From: JASHPR01 sp963815375
GTDB taxonomy: Bacteria > Actinomycetota > Actinomycetes > Streptosporangiales > Streptosporangiaceae
Direction of reading: 5' to 3'
Assembly (NCBI GenBank): GCA_963815375.1
Contig: CAWFGX010000001.1
Coordinates: 1,240,001-1,304,000, forward strand
Length of the DNA: 64,000 nucleotides
In this document: positions 1 through 7,883 of the stretch, piece after piece
Numbering within the stretch: the first letter of the stretch is position 1
Layout: the number at the start of each line of letters is the position of its first letter
The notes under the pieces: generated by a model
What the model saw: only the letters and a program-made list of their open reading frames with translations
Databases searched by the model: none
What the model was told of the DNA's origin: nothing
Program-made: the position numbers and the translations under genes

Positions 1-82
1 GCTGTTTAACGTCGAGGATATGTTGCTCACCGGCAAGATTGACGGGGCCGATGAAGCGCCAGCGGATAATGGACCATGTCAC
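1..82 (-). CDS. possible N-terminal part of a gene running off the left edge
   Basis: An open minus-strand frame begins at a GTG and runs off the window with no stop. It would read VTWSIIRWRFIGPVNLAG and continue for 27 codons. Residue composition looks protein-like (W/I/R-rich, not the Arg/Pro/Ala character of shadow frames). I do not recognise a family and see no convincing ribosome binding site. It could be a chance open frame. Confidence 0.2.
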   Translation of the reverse strand, partial: MTWSIIRWRFIGPVNLAGEQHILDVKQ

Positions 83-149
83 TCTGCCGAGCTTCCAGGC
101 GTGGCCTGGGCCGAGTCATCCCGGCCGGCCGTTGACGAGGGTTCCAAGA

Positions 150-590
150 TCAGCCGCGGGCAGAAGTCCGCAGGATGCGCCTCGGGTTGGCAGGGTCGAA
201 AGGGCCCTCGATGATGCGAGTGGGGTCGACGGGGTCTTCGTCGCGAGGTAGCCGGTCGCGTTCGGCGTCGGTGAAATCGTCTAGGCCATACCCGCAGACG
301 ATGCGCGTGGAAGGGTCGAGGCCGCGCAGGTGCTCCAGGGATATCGTCACCTCGGACAAGCCGGCGATTCGTGCCATCTCCCCGTCCCCGGACACCTGAG
401 CGCAGATGCGTGCCTGCTCACGGATGCTGTCCGGCACGGGCATCGTGGTCTCGTAACGACCGCCATTGCGATCCAGGACTTCCTGCAAGACAAGCCCGGG
501 CTCACGCCCGCACCCCAGTCCGCGGGCGTGCACCTCCCACTGCACATGCTCCGGGGTGAGGATCTCCGCGTAGGTGCAGAACCTGGCCAT
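150..590 (-). CDS. hypothetical protein, 146 aa
   Basis: The start was placed at the ATG giving MARFCTYAEILTPEHV, because upstream codons in the same frame look like noncoding sequence. The protein is acidic and soluble, with no signal peptide or membrane segment. It contains a phrase reading REQARICAQVSGDGEMARIAGLSEVTI, here shortened in sense to a helical middle part, and ends in a basic tail. I do not recognise the family. No neighbour gives context: upstream on this strand is a 300-base gap, downstream is the window edge. Confidence 0.6.
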   Translation of the reverse strand: MARFCTYAEILTPEHVQWEVHARGLGCGREPGLVLQEVLDRNGGRYETTMPVPDSIREQARICAQVSGDGEMARIAGLSEVTISLEHLRGLDPSTRIVCGYGLDDFTDAERDRLPRDEDPVDPTRIIEGPFDPANPRRILRTSARG

Positions 591-891
591 GCTCCCTATG
601 GTCGCACGCGGAACGGGCCTGCTTTGAGGAGAACTTGCGATGGCCATGCCGGCGAACCTCGGCGCCTGCGAGGAGCGCCGATGGCGCCGAACAGAAGCAT
701 GCACTGCACAACCAGACATAACCCGCCTGACAAGCCCGCACCCCAAGATGATCTTCGCTGCCTACAGAACTGACGTGCACCCGGCATGTCGCCAGCAGTG
801 CCGTTTTGTCGGTATGCCAATAGATGATGGGAGCGCCCAACGATGACGAGCAGAGTGGAGCAGGAGCTCTGGCCTGGGCCGGGAGCAGCAA
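591..891. other. intergenic gap, nothing recognised
   Basis: Divergent region between the unknown minus-strand gene and the GNAT gene. I see no tRNA, long inverted repeat or convincing promoter. The GNAT start is preceded by GGGAGCAGCAA, a usable ribosome binding site at the right edge of the gap. Confidence 0.5.
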
Positions 892-1404
892 ATGCGTTTG
901 CGGGATGTTGAGCTGGGTGACGTCAGCGCCTATGTGAGGATGCGGTGTGACCCGGTCATGATGGCTGAGCTGGGCGGTCCGCTGCCCCGCGAGGGCATTG
1001 AGGAGAAGGTTGCCCGCGATGTCCACGCGGCAGCGGCCGGCGAGGCGTGGATCAAGATGATCGTCCCCAGTGAGGCCGCGACGGAAGTGGCGGCGGGGTC
1101 GGTCGTGTTGTGGTCCCACGACGAGGATGGCGGCGAGCCGGTTACCGAGATCGGCTGGATGGTCCTGCCAGAATTCCAGGGCCGCGGGCTCGCGAAGCAG
1201 GCCGTCCGAATGCTTCTTGAGCTGGCCCGCGATGATGGCCGCTGGGGGCTCGTACATGCGTTCCCGGCGACTACGAACGGCCCGTCGAACGGCATCTGCC
1301 GGTCCCTCGGCTTCAGGTTCGCTGGTCAGCGGGACGTAATCTTCGCCGGCCGTGTTCTGCGGAGCAACCACTGGATTATCAACCCTGCCACCGACCTGAC
1401 CTGA
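892..1404 (+). CDS. GNAT family N-acetyltransferase (RimJ/RimL-like)
   Basis: This 170-residue protein is the usual size of a single GNAT domain. Residues 1-25 carry the conserved opening MRLRDVELGDV, and residues ~80-110 contain EIGWMVLPEFQGRGLAKQAV. The Q-G-R-G-L-A loop is the acetyl-CoA pyrophosphate-binding signature of the superfamily. Near the C terminus NGICRSLGFRFAGQRD matches the N-xxS-x-x-x-x-x-LGF motif of Rim-type enzymes. The substrate cannot be predicted. It is a single gene with GGGAGC 5-8 bases before the ATG and no obvious operon partner. Family assignment is firm and function within the family is open. Confidence 0.88.
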   Translation: MRLRDVELGDVSAYVRMRCDPVMMAELGGPLPREGIEEKVARDVHAAAAGEAWIKMIVPSEAATEVAAGSVVLWSHDEDGGEPVTEIGWMVLPEFQGRGLAKQAVRMLLELARDDGRWGLVHAFPATTNGPSNGICRSLGFRFAGQRDVIFAGRVLRSNHWIINPATDLT

Positions 1405-1818
1405 GTCGCGCGGGAGATCGGACGGCCGTAACCCTCAGCTGTCTCATGACTTCTTGGCATCGTCGGCGATCTGGTCCTTTGACTGCGCGATGCGGCCATT
1501 GACGATGTGGCTGCTCCGGTGGCTGAGGCGGAGTTCACAACCCTCGGCTAGTGCATAAATCTTGCGCTCCTCGACAACAAGCCCGCAGGTCAGCACACCA
1601 CGATCAGCGAAAGGTCGCGATCGTGATAAAACTCGGGAAATCCGTGCGCTCCCGCCGGTCGCCGCCGCCGTTACCGCGCTCGAGCAGGTCGTGGATGAGC
1701 ACGCGGGGCATGGAAGGGGTCCATGAGACATGGCCATTCAGTCTGAGGTCATGACGCTGCGGTCGCGGGCGGCAGCCGGCTGGGAGAGGTGCGCGGGCGG
1801 GGAGCCGACTCGAGGCGG
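1405..1818. other. gap with possible gene remnants
   Basis: This 414-base stretch holds no complete gene. On the minus strand two short protein-like pieces occur in different frames: one reads VLIHDLLERGNGGGD (about 1690-1640), another ends SKDQIADDAKKS with a stop at 1444-1446. Both look like degraded coding sequence, but neither is long enough to assign. No terminator or repeat was found. Confidence 0.35.
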
Positions 1819-2394
1819 TTACTGAGGGTGAGTGAGGGTGTCGAAGGCTTGCTCGACTAGGTCGGGCAGCTCGGGGGTGCCGTCGTTCTCGACCCAGGTG
1901 AGGATGGCGGTGCTAGCGGCCGCCAGGCAGGCGGCGACGGTGACCCTCTCGGCGAAGCTGGGCTGGTCGCCGCTGAGGGCCTGCAAGATGAGCTGCTGCG
2001 TGGCGATCTGGTCTGCCCACAGGCGCTCGCGGAGCGCTGGGGTGGAGACGATGAGCTTGTTCTGGGCGAACAGCGCGTCGCGGTCGGTGTCGTAGACATG
2101 GCGCAGTCCCTGCACCAGCACTGTGCGGATCCGGCGGGTCACTGGCCATGCGGCCGGGGTCTGTTCCAGCGCCTGGGCGATCAGAGGGTCGTAGCTGTCG
2201 GACATGGCCACGTCCTCTTTGGAGGGGAAGTAGCGGAAGAACGTCATATGCGACACGCCCGCCGCGGCCGCGATCTGCTCGACGGTGGTGGCCTCGTATC
2301 CCTGCTCGCGGAACAGCCGGAGCGCGCTGGCGCGCAGGCGGTCGCGGGTGGCGGTCTTCTTGCGCTGCCGCCAGTCCGGTTCGTGTTCCGTCAC
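1819..2394 (-). CDS. TetR family transcriptional regulator (exporter-linked)
   Basis: The 191-residue protein has an N-terminal TetR helix-turn-helix at residues ~13-60: ALRLFREQGYEATTVEQIA, then AAGVSHMTFFRYFPSKED. The ligand-binding half is generic. It lies four bases after the stop of the MFS exporter on the same strand, so it is very probably co-transcribed with it and would autoregulate the pair. The only visible operator is upstream of the exporter (two abutting palindromes at 3961-3990). The inferred role is repression of the exporter until a substrate binds. The ligand is unknown. Confidence 0.92.
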   Translation of the reverse strand: MTEHEPDWRQRKKTATRDRLRASALRLFREQGYEATTVEQIAAAAGVSHMTFFRYFPSKEDVAMSDSYDPLIAQALEQTPAAWPVTRRIRTVLVQGLRHVYDTDRDALFAQNKLIVSTPALRERLWADQIATQQLILQALSGDQPSFAERVTVAACLAAASTAILTWVENDGTPELPDLVEQAFDTLTHPQ

Positions 2395-2398
2395 AAGG

Positions 2399-3946
2399 TC
2401 ATCGTCGCGTACGAGAGCCCGGGGCTGTGGTCACGGGGGTCTGCGGTGAGAGCGTGCTGCCTGTGGCACCCCGTCCGGGCAGGTACCGCAGGCTGGTAAC
2501 GATGGCGGCGACTGCGACAGCGGCGCAGACGAGCATGACGGTGCTCATGCCGTGCAGGAACGCCGCCCCGGCGGCGGCTCGCAGGGCGGGGCCGCCTGAT
2601 GGCAGGCGGCTGGCGAGTTGCGCGGCCTGGGTGACGGAAGCCTGTGCGGTGGCGGCGTCGCGGGCGGGCAGGGCAGCGAGCGCGGGGTGCAGATCGCGAG
2701 CATAAGTGGTGGACAAGACGCTGCCCAGCACCGCGACGGTGATCGCCCCTCCGGCGTTGCGCAGAGCGCTGTTCAGCGAGGCGCCGATTCCGGCCTCATC
2801 GCCGCCAGCGGCGGCCATGACCACGTTCATCGCCGCACCGATGGACACGCCGGTACCGAGCCCGCACAGGGCCAGACCGGCGGCCGCGATGGCGTAGCCC
2901 GTGGCCGGGTGGACCTGGCTGAGCACGGCCAGCCCCGCCGCCAGCATCGCCAGCCCGGCGGCCACCGTCAGCCTGGTGCCGGATGCCCGGACGGCTGGGC
3001 TGGCCGCGCCGCCCGCGGCCAGCAGGCCGCCCATCATCGGCAGCAGCCGCAGAGCGGCGCTGACCGGGTCCTCGCCGAGCACGCTCTGGAGGTACTGGGG
3101 CACTGTGAACAAGATCCCGTACAGCGCCACGGAGACCGCGATGGTGGCGGCCGTACCCCAGGCGAACCGCTTGTCCCGGACCAGCGCCGGGTCGATCACC
3201 GGGGCCGGCGAGCGGCGCTCGCGGATGAGGAAGGCCGCCAGCAGCACTACCGAGCCGGCCAGCAGCATCCAGGTGGACGCCGCCGTCCAGCCATGTTCCG
3301 GCCCGTTGATGAAGCCCCAGACGAGGCAGGTGACCGCCCCGGCTGAGAGCAGCGCACCGGGGAGGTCCAGCGCAGGCGCGGCGGGGTTGCGTGACTCGGG
3401 CATCAGGATGGCGCCCGCGGCCAGGGTGACGCAGACGGCGGGCACGTTGATCCAGAACACCGAGTGCCACGAGAAGTGCTGCAGTAGCAGGCCGCCGAGC
3501 ACCGGTCCCAGAGGCAGCGCGAGCGCGATAGCGGCGGTAAGGATGCCGATGGCCTTAGGCCGGTCATCATCGCCGAACGCCGCTGAGACGACCGCCATGG
3601 AGAGCGGGAACACGATCCCGGCGCCTAGCCCCATCAGCGCCCGCGCCGCGATCAGCTCTCCCGTCGAGACCGACAGCGCGCACCACAGCGACGCTGCCAG
3701 GAACAGCGCCAGCCCGGCCAGCAGCAGCCGCTTGCGGCCGAGGCGGTCCCCGGTCATCCCGGCAGGCAGCATGACCCCGGCGAAGACCAGCGTGTACGCG
3801 TCAACGAGCCACTGCAGGTCGGCGGTGCCGGCGTGCAGCGCTGCCGATATGGCCGGCAGCGCGATGTTCAGGATCGTCAGGTCCAGAGTGACGATGACCA
3901 TCGACAGGCACGTCACGCCCAGCATCCACCATCGTCCGGCCCGCAT
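2399..3946 (-). CDS. MFS drug:H+ antiporter, DHA2 (EmrB/QacA) type
   Basis: About 515 residues with some 14 hydrophobic segments, the size and topology of 14-TMS DHA2 exporters. The segment LDLTILNIALPAI after TM1 is the DHA2 motif D1. GMTGDRLGRKRLLLAG in loop 2-3 is motif A. ALALPLGPVLGGLL is the antiporter motif C. I chose the third in-frame ATG (3946) because GGAG sits six bases before it; the first ATG (3958) lacks a ribosome binding site and touches the operator. The predicted role is export of a toxic or antibiotic compound. The TetR gene follows in the same operon. Substrate not predictable. Confidence 0.9.
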   Translation of the reverse strand: MRAGRWWMLGVTCLSMVIVTLDLTILNIALPAISAALHAGTADLQWLVDAYTLVFAGVMLPAGMTGDRLGRKRLLLAGLALFLAASLWCALSVSTGELIAARALMGLGAGIVFPLSMAVVSAAFGDDDRPKAIGILTAAIALALPLGPVLGGLLLQHFSWHSVFWINVPAVCVTLAAGAILMPESRNPAAPALDLPGALLSAGAVTCLVWGFINGPEHGWTAASTWMLLAGSVVLLAAFLIRERRSPAPVIDPALVRDKRFAWGTAATIAVSVALYGILFTVPQYLQSVLGEDPVSAALRLLPMMGGLLAAGGAASPAVRASGTRLTVAAGLAMLAAGLAVLSQVHPATGYAIAAAGLALCGLGTGVSIGAAMNVVMAAAGGDEAGIGASLNSALRNAGGAITVAVLGSVLSTTYARDLHPALAALPARDAATAQASVTQAAQLASRLPSGGPALRAAAGAAFLHGMSTVMLVCAAVAVAAIVTSLRYLPGRGATGSTLSPQTPVTTAPGSRTRR

Positions 3947-3960
3947 CTGCATCTCCATGA

Positions 3961-3990
3961 TGTTAGCTCATAACATGTTAGCTACTAACA
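3961..3990 (-). promoter_or_regulatory. tandem TetR operators over the exporter promoter
   Basis: Two 15-bp inverted repeats abut exactly: TGTTAGCTCATAACA (3961-3975) and TGTTAGCTACTAACA (3976-3990). The second has a perfect six-base arm (TGTTAG/CTAACA). They overlap the predicted -10 and transcription start of the minus-strand exporter gene. This layout is expected for repression by the TetR protein of the same operon. The palindromes are seen directly; the protein-site pairing is inferred. Confidence 0.75.
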
Positions 3991-4015
3991 TACCGAGGAT
4001 GCCGCAGGAGGACAA
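3987..4015 (-). promoter_or_regulatory. promoter of the MFS-TetR operon
   Basis: On the minus strand TTGTCC (4015-4010) is followed after 17 bases by TATGTT (3992-3987). This resembles the sigma70/HrdB consensus. The -10 overlaps the second operator palindrome. Confidence 0.5.
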
Positions 4016-4046
4016 CCGGTCAGCGCCGCCAGAGGCGCGTGGTCGA

Positions 4047-4253
4047 TCAGATCCGGGTGCTCCAGTTCGCGCCGTTGCTGAGCATGCCAGGGATGATCAC
4101 CTTGCCGTCGGGCAGCTTCACGTCCTCGAACGCGTAGTTGATGAGCTCGACGGTCTCGGCTATGCGCTTATCCCGCTCCCTGGGCTCGGCGTCGCCGTGG
4201 CCCCACGGCCCACTGCGCCGTGATGAGGACCTTTCAGTCGGCCCTGCCCGCAG
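4047..4253 (-). pseudogene. orphan C-terminal reading frame after the kinase gene
   Basis: This frame overlaps the end of the kinase gene in another register. It ends with a strongly protein-like stretch: DKRIAETVELINYAFEDVK, then LPDGKVIIPGMLSNGANWS. Between the upstream in-frame stop (4254-4256) and this stretch there is no ATG, GTG or TTG. It may be the C-terminal remnant of a lost gene, or the true tail of the kinase protein displaced by a frameshift. The family is not recognised. Confidence 0.4.
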
Positions 4254-5061
4254 TCATGCCGTTTGCCTCGGTCAGTATCTGGCCGGACCGCTCGGCAAAC
4301 TCGCCTGCCGATGGCCGGTTCGCTTCAGGTCCTGTGCAACTCCGGATCAGGTCGGCCACTGAGGGCGGCAGGCCAGGTGACAGCGCCGTGGTGGCCGACA
4401 TCACCCGGCGCAGCGCGAGCAGCCCGTCATCTGCGGGCAGGTCCTCGCCGAAGATGCACCGCCCGGTGATCACGCGGTGCAGCGTCACGCCGAGTGAGTA
4501 CACGTCGGTCGCTGGCGTCGCCTGCACGCCCAGGAGCAGAGCCGGGTCGGTGTACTCGAGGGAGGCCAGCGGTCCTATCCCGGTCACCGTAAGTCCAGGA
4601 GCGATGACGTGGGCAAGACCGAGATCAGACAGCTTGCCGCCATGCTCGTGCAGCAGGATGTTCCCAGGCTTGATGTCGCGGTGTACCAGCCCGGCCGCGT
4701 GGAGCGTCGCTACCGCTGTCGCAGCGTCACGGACGGCCGTGATGGCGTCGTCCTGGCTGAGCGGCTGGCTGGGGTCGGCCAGCGATCCGCCAGCGATGTA
4801 CTCCATTGAGTAATACAGAACGCCGTCGTGCTGGCCAGCGTCGTACAGGCTGACGATGTGGGGCGAAGGTACTGCGACAAAGGCCTTGAGCTCACGCGTC
4901 GCGCGCCTGAAGATGTCCGCTGTCGTGGTGCCAGCGAAAACCTTGACGGCCACGAACTCGGCATCCACCGGCAGCCGCGGCGGCTTATGGGCCAGGAAGA
5001 ACTGGCCGTGATTACCCCACCCGAGCGACCTGATGAGCTCGTAGTCAGCGATTGACTGCAC
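4234..5061 (-). CDS. soluble Ser/Thr protein kinase
   Basis: The 275 residues cover just a kinase domain. The glycine loop reads SLGWGNHGQFFLA, the ATP lysine is in VAVKVF, the catalytic loop is HRDIKPGN (residues ~133-140), and APE is replaced by a TDPALLLG-like segment. The Mg-binding DFG is DLG (KLSDLGLAH), a tolerated substitution in this family. No transmembrane helix or extracellular sensor follows, unlike typical PknB-type kinases. It lies 26 bases downstream of the FHA gene on the same strand, which suggests the FHA protein is a substrate or partner. The C terminus may be altered by a frameshift (see the orphan frame after it). Confidence 0.88.
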   Translation of the reverse strand: MQSIADYELIRSLGWGNHGQFFLAHKPPRLPVDAEFVAVKVFAGTTTADIFRRATRELKAFVAVPSPHIVSLYDAGQHDGVLYYSMEYIAGGSLADPSQPLSQDDAITAVRDAATAVATLHAAGLVHRDIKPGNILLHEHGGKLSDLGLAHVIAPGLTVTGIGPLASLEYTDPALLLGVQATPATDVYSLGVTLHRVITGRCIFGEDLPADDGLLALRRVMSATTALSPGLPPSVADLIRSCTGPEANRPSAGEFAERSGQILTEANGMTAGRAD

Positions 5062-5087
5062 CCGGATCTCCTGGACTTGGCTCGCGC

Positions 5088-6392
5088 TCAGCTGCTGAGG
5101 TAGGACTCGAACCGCAGTGTGCGGTGCCCGATGTCGATGCTCGTGCCTGGCGTGATCTCGACGGCTTCGTGCGGCGTCAGCTGCTGTGGCTCTGCCACTG
5201 CAGGGTGATGAACGACCGAGCCGTTGGCCGAGCCCAGGTCGGTGACCTGCACACGCCAGCCGTTCAGCGAGACCCGCAGGTGCAGCCTGGAGATCGTGCC
5301 ACCGGCGTCAACGACGCGCAGCGGCCTGGCCCGGTCGGCGGCAACGTCAGCGTCCTTCCCCGGGTCGCGCCCGAGCACGTAGTCCGAGTCCAGGCGGAAG
5401 GTCATGCCGTCGTCCAGCAGCAGGACACCGAGCGGGGGCCGGGGCCCCGTCTCGATGCGCGTGGTCATCTGCAGCATGCCAAGGCCGCAGACTCGGCAGT
5501 ATGCCACGCCGGGGTCGTTGAAGTGCCTGACCTTGGGCTGCGGGCAGTACACGCCGTCGATCAGCACAGGCTCGTCGGCCACCGCGTCCTCTTGCCCGGG
5601 CGGCGCCTGCGTCGGCGCGTCCTTGCCGTCGTCCGACAAGATCAGCAGCACCGACTCAAAGCGGGATGCGGGGTTGGGCTCGTGCAGCTGCGGTTCAGGC
5701 TGCGGCGCTAGCTGGGCGTTCATCAGGGCCTGCAGGGGTAGCGGCGCCAGCCGTGTCGCAGGCTCGGCCGGCGCATGCTCCGGCACCTCAGCAGGGCCGT
5801 CCGGAACAAGGTCATCCATGTCCAGAGGCCTGGTCGGCGGCGCGGGCCGCTGGTCTGCCGGCATGGGCACCGCGGCTTGCTCCGCGTCGCCAGCGGGCTG
5901 TTCCGCAGGGCCGGCGGCCAAGCCGTCACCGCTGGCCATCACCGCAAGCGAGACGCCGCCGGCCTGGATGACTCCCCCATCGAGCCGTAGCCGGCTGTCA
6001 GGATCGCCATGACCCGGCAACATCAGCACCACCGTGACCAGCGGCCCGGTGAACAGCCTGCTGACCGGGATCACAGCGGCTTCAGCGGAAATGGTCAGCG
6101 AGACACCACTGACAGTGACCAGGGCTGTTGCTTCGCCGTGTACGAGGACAGCTGTCGCGCCGGCCGATGTCACTCCGGCACAGGCCCACGAAAGCGGCTG
6201 CTGCAGATCGAGAGCTGCCCGAGTGGCCCGGCGGACGAGGTCATTGCCGTCTCCTCCGGCCGCGGCGACCTCGTTCATCGCCGTCAGCAGCAGGTCCTCG
6301 CCGCCGCCAGCGCTGTCGCACAGCACCGCCAGGTTGCCGGTCCTGGCCAGGAGCGCGGAGCCGGGCAGCGGTGTGCACTGAGCCAGTCTCAT
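5088..6392 (-). CDS. FHA domain protein with a Cys-rich linker
   Basis: About 434 residues. The N-terminal ~180 residues form an alpha/beta domain beginning MRLAQCTPLPGSALLARTG that I do not recognise. A Pro/Ala-rich linker follows. Then comes a short Cys cluster (GVYCPQP, later CRVCGLGM) resembling a small zinc knuckle. The C-terminal ~95 residues are a forkhead-associated domain with GRDP, TISRLHLRV and the DLGSANGS turn, which bind phosphothreonine. The start was set at the ATG overlapping the stop of the upstream 45-residue membrane protein (ATGA). With the kinase downstream it forms a phospho-signalling cassette. Confidence 0.85.
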   Translation of the reverse strand: MRLAQCTPLPGSALLARTGNLAVLCDSAGGGEDLLLTAMNEVAAAGGDGNDLVRRATRAALDLQQPLSWACAGVTSAGATAVLVHGEATALVTVSGVSLTISAEAAVIPVSRLFTGPLVTVVLMLPGHGDPDSRLRLDGGVIQAGGVSLAVMASGDGLAAGPAEQPAGDAEQAAVPMPADQRPAPPTRPLDMDDLVPDGPAEVPEHAPAEPATRLAPLPLQALMNAQLAPQPEPQLHEPNPASRFESVLLILSDDGKDAPTQAPPGQEDAVADEPVLIDGVYCPQPKVRHFNDPGVAYCRVCGLGMLQMTTRIETGPRPPLGVLLLDDGMTFRLDSDYVLGRDPGKDADVAADRARPLRVVDAGGTISRLHLRVSLNGWRVQVTDLGSANGSVVHHPAVAEPQQLTPHEAVEITPGTSIDIGHRTLRFESYLSS

Positions 6393-6526
6393 ACGAGCCG
6401 ACCGCCGTGGAGCCGCCAGCGGAGCAACGGGACCAGCTCCCAGCCGATGCCCAGGACGAGCACGGTCGCCACGATGGTGACCGGTCTCTTGAAACACCAC
6501 TTGAGCCACTGGCTGGTCGAGCGCAC
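6389..6526 (-). CDS. small single-pass membrane protein, 45 aa
   Basis: A short frame starting at GTG reads VRSTSQWLKWCFKRPVTIV and continues with ATVLVLGIGWELVPLL before a basic tail. This gives one transmembrane helix flanked by positive charges. Its TGA overlaps the ATG of the FHA gene by the ATGA arrangement, a strong sign of translational coupling. The ribosome binding site is weak, so the start is uncertain. It may anchor the FHA/kinase pair at the membrane (inference). Confidence 0.55.
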   Translation of the reverse strand: MRSTSQWLKWCFKRPVTIVATVLVLGIGWELVPLLRWRLHGGRLV

Positions 6527-6734
6527 TGGGCCTATATTCTTGCACCGGCCACGGCGGCCGTTACTGACATTTATCCCCCACCCCTAGTGACGGGCTAGCT
6601 CGGCGTACCTAGCATGGCCACTTCACGGCGAGCTCGTCACTACCGCGTAACTATCACTATGGTGACGGTTTGCCCGCAGCTTTCATAGCCTTTCTCAGGG
6701 GCACGCGTAAGTGAAGGCAGTACGGAACATCGGA

Positions 6735-7883
6735 TCAGGCACTGCCGATCACGTGGCTCAGGGCAACTGCGAACCGGTCGGAGGTCGCCTGGTCCCTGAC
6801 GCTGACGCGGATCCAGCCCGGCGCCAGGCCCGGGAACGTCTCCCCGCGGCGGACGGCAAAGCCTTGAGCGTGCAGCCGGGTACGGACGTCGGCGACCGGC
6901 GTCGCCAGCAGCACGAACGAGGCCGCTGCGTCGGGCACGACCCGTGCTGCCGGGATGCCGGCGAGGCTGTGCAGCAGGTGCGCGCGCTCCCCGGCGAGCG
7001 TCGCGGTCCAGGCCTCCGCCTCCTGCAGCGCTGCGCGGGATGCGGTAGCGACGCACGCCGTGAGCGCGGGAGCCGACACCGGCCACGGCGGCTGAACGGC
7101 TGCCAGCCGCGCAACGATGTCAGGCGCGGCGAGCATGTAGCCGGCCCGCAGTCCGGCCAGGCCCCAGGTCTTGGTGAGGCTGCGGATGACAGCCAGCCCG
7201 GTGAGGTCGCCCAGGCCGGCCAGGGACTCCGGCTCGCCGGGCTGGCAGTCGGCGAACGCCTCGTCCACCACGACCAGCCGGCCGGGCCGGACCAGGCGCA
7301 GCAGCGCCTGCCGCGGGTGAGCAACCGATGTCGGGTTGGTGGGGTTGCCCACAAAGACCATGTCAGCGTCGCCCGGAATCAGCGCGACGTCGAAGGTAAA
7401 CGGGTACGGCAGGATCACCTGGCTGACGTGGTGGCCAGCGGCCCGCATAGCGGCGTCGGGCTCGGTGAACTGCGGGTGGACCACAACCGCGTATCTGGGC
7501 CGCAGCGCCCGGGCCAGCAGCACGAACGCCTCGGCAGCGCCGGCGGTCAGCAGCACCTCACCAGCCGTCCGGCGGTGACGGGCGGCGACAGCCGCGACTG
7601 CAGCGCGCTGGTCGGGATATGCGGCGAGATCGGTCTCGCGGATCCGGGCGGCGAGCCAGGCCGGCGTTCCGGATGACCGGACGTTGACCGCAAGATCGGT
7701 GAGGCCGGGCACGAGGTCAGCGTCGCCGTGATGTTCCAGGCCGGCCTGCACGACGGCACGGTATCGCGGAACCGGCCAGGTCCGACGTTCGCTGAGCGCT
7801 CCGGTATCGTCGGCCGTGCCCTTGACACGGCACCCCGGCCGCCGTATCGCTGGCCACAGCACGGGAGGGGGCGCCAGCGCCAA
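6735..7883 (-). CDS. cobC: PLP-dependent aminotransferase, CobC / histidinol-phosphate type
   Basis: A fold-type I aminotransferase of 382 residues as drawn. The aspartate of the PLP pocket is in LVVVDEAFADC, the Schiff-base lysine is in IRSLTKTWGLAGLRAGY, and the C-terminal arginine is in WIRVSVR. The N-terminal HHGDADLVPGLTDLAVNVR is typical of the cobalamin-associated CobC/CobD decarboxylase-aminotransferase group, which supplies the aminopropanol arm. Adjacency to cobQ and cobD supports this. The first start (TTG, 7883) overlaps the cobQ ATG head to head. A GTG at 7751, just before EHHGDAD, may be the true start. Histidinol-phosphate aminotransferase activity cannot be excluded. Confidence 0.8.
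   Translation of the reverse strand: MALAPPPVLWPAIRRPGCRVKGTADDTGALSERRTWPVPRYRAVVQAGLEHHGDADLVPGLTDLAVNVRSSGTPAWLAARIRETDLAAYPDQRAAVAAVAARHRRTAGEVLLTAGAAEAFVLLARALRPRYAVVVHPQFTEPDAAMRAAGHHVSQVILPYPFTFDVALIPGDADMVFVGNPTNPTSVAHPRQALLRLVRPGRLVVVDEAFADCQPGEPESLAGLGDLTGLAVIRSLTKTWGLAGLRAGYMLAAPDIVARLAAVQPPWPVSAPALTACVATASRAALQEAEAWTATLAGERAHLLHSLAGIPAARVVPDAAASFVLLATPVADVRTRLHAQGFAVRRGETFPGLAPGWIRVSVRDQATSDRFAVALSHVIGSA

Noticed and set aside
1444..1737. 97-codon minus-strand frame
   Set aside because: Only the last third is protein-like; the start half is Ser/Ala/Thr shadow sequence and no ribosome binding site is seen.
2901..4223. 440-codon plus-strand frame opposite the MFS gene
   Set aside because: High-GC shadow frame with Ser/Ala/Pro-rich composition; the minus strand encodes a clear 14-helix exporter.
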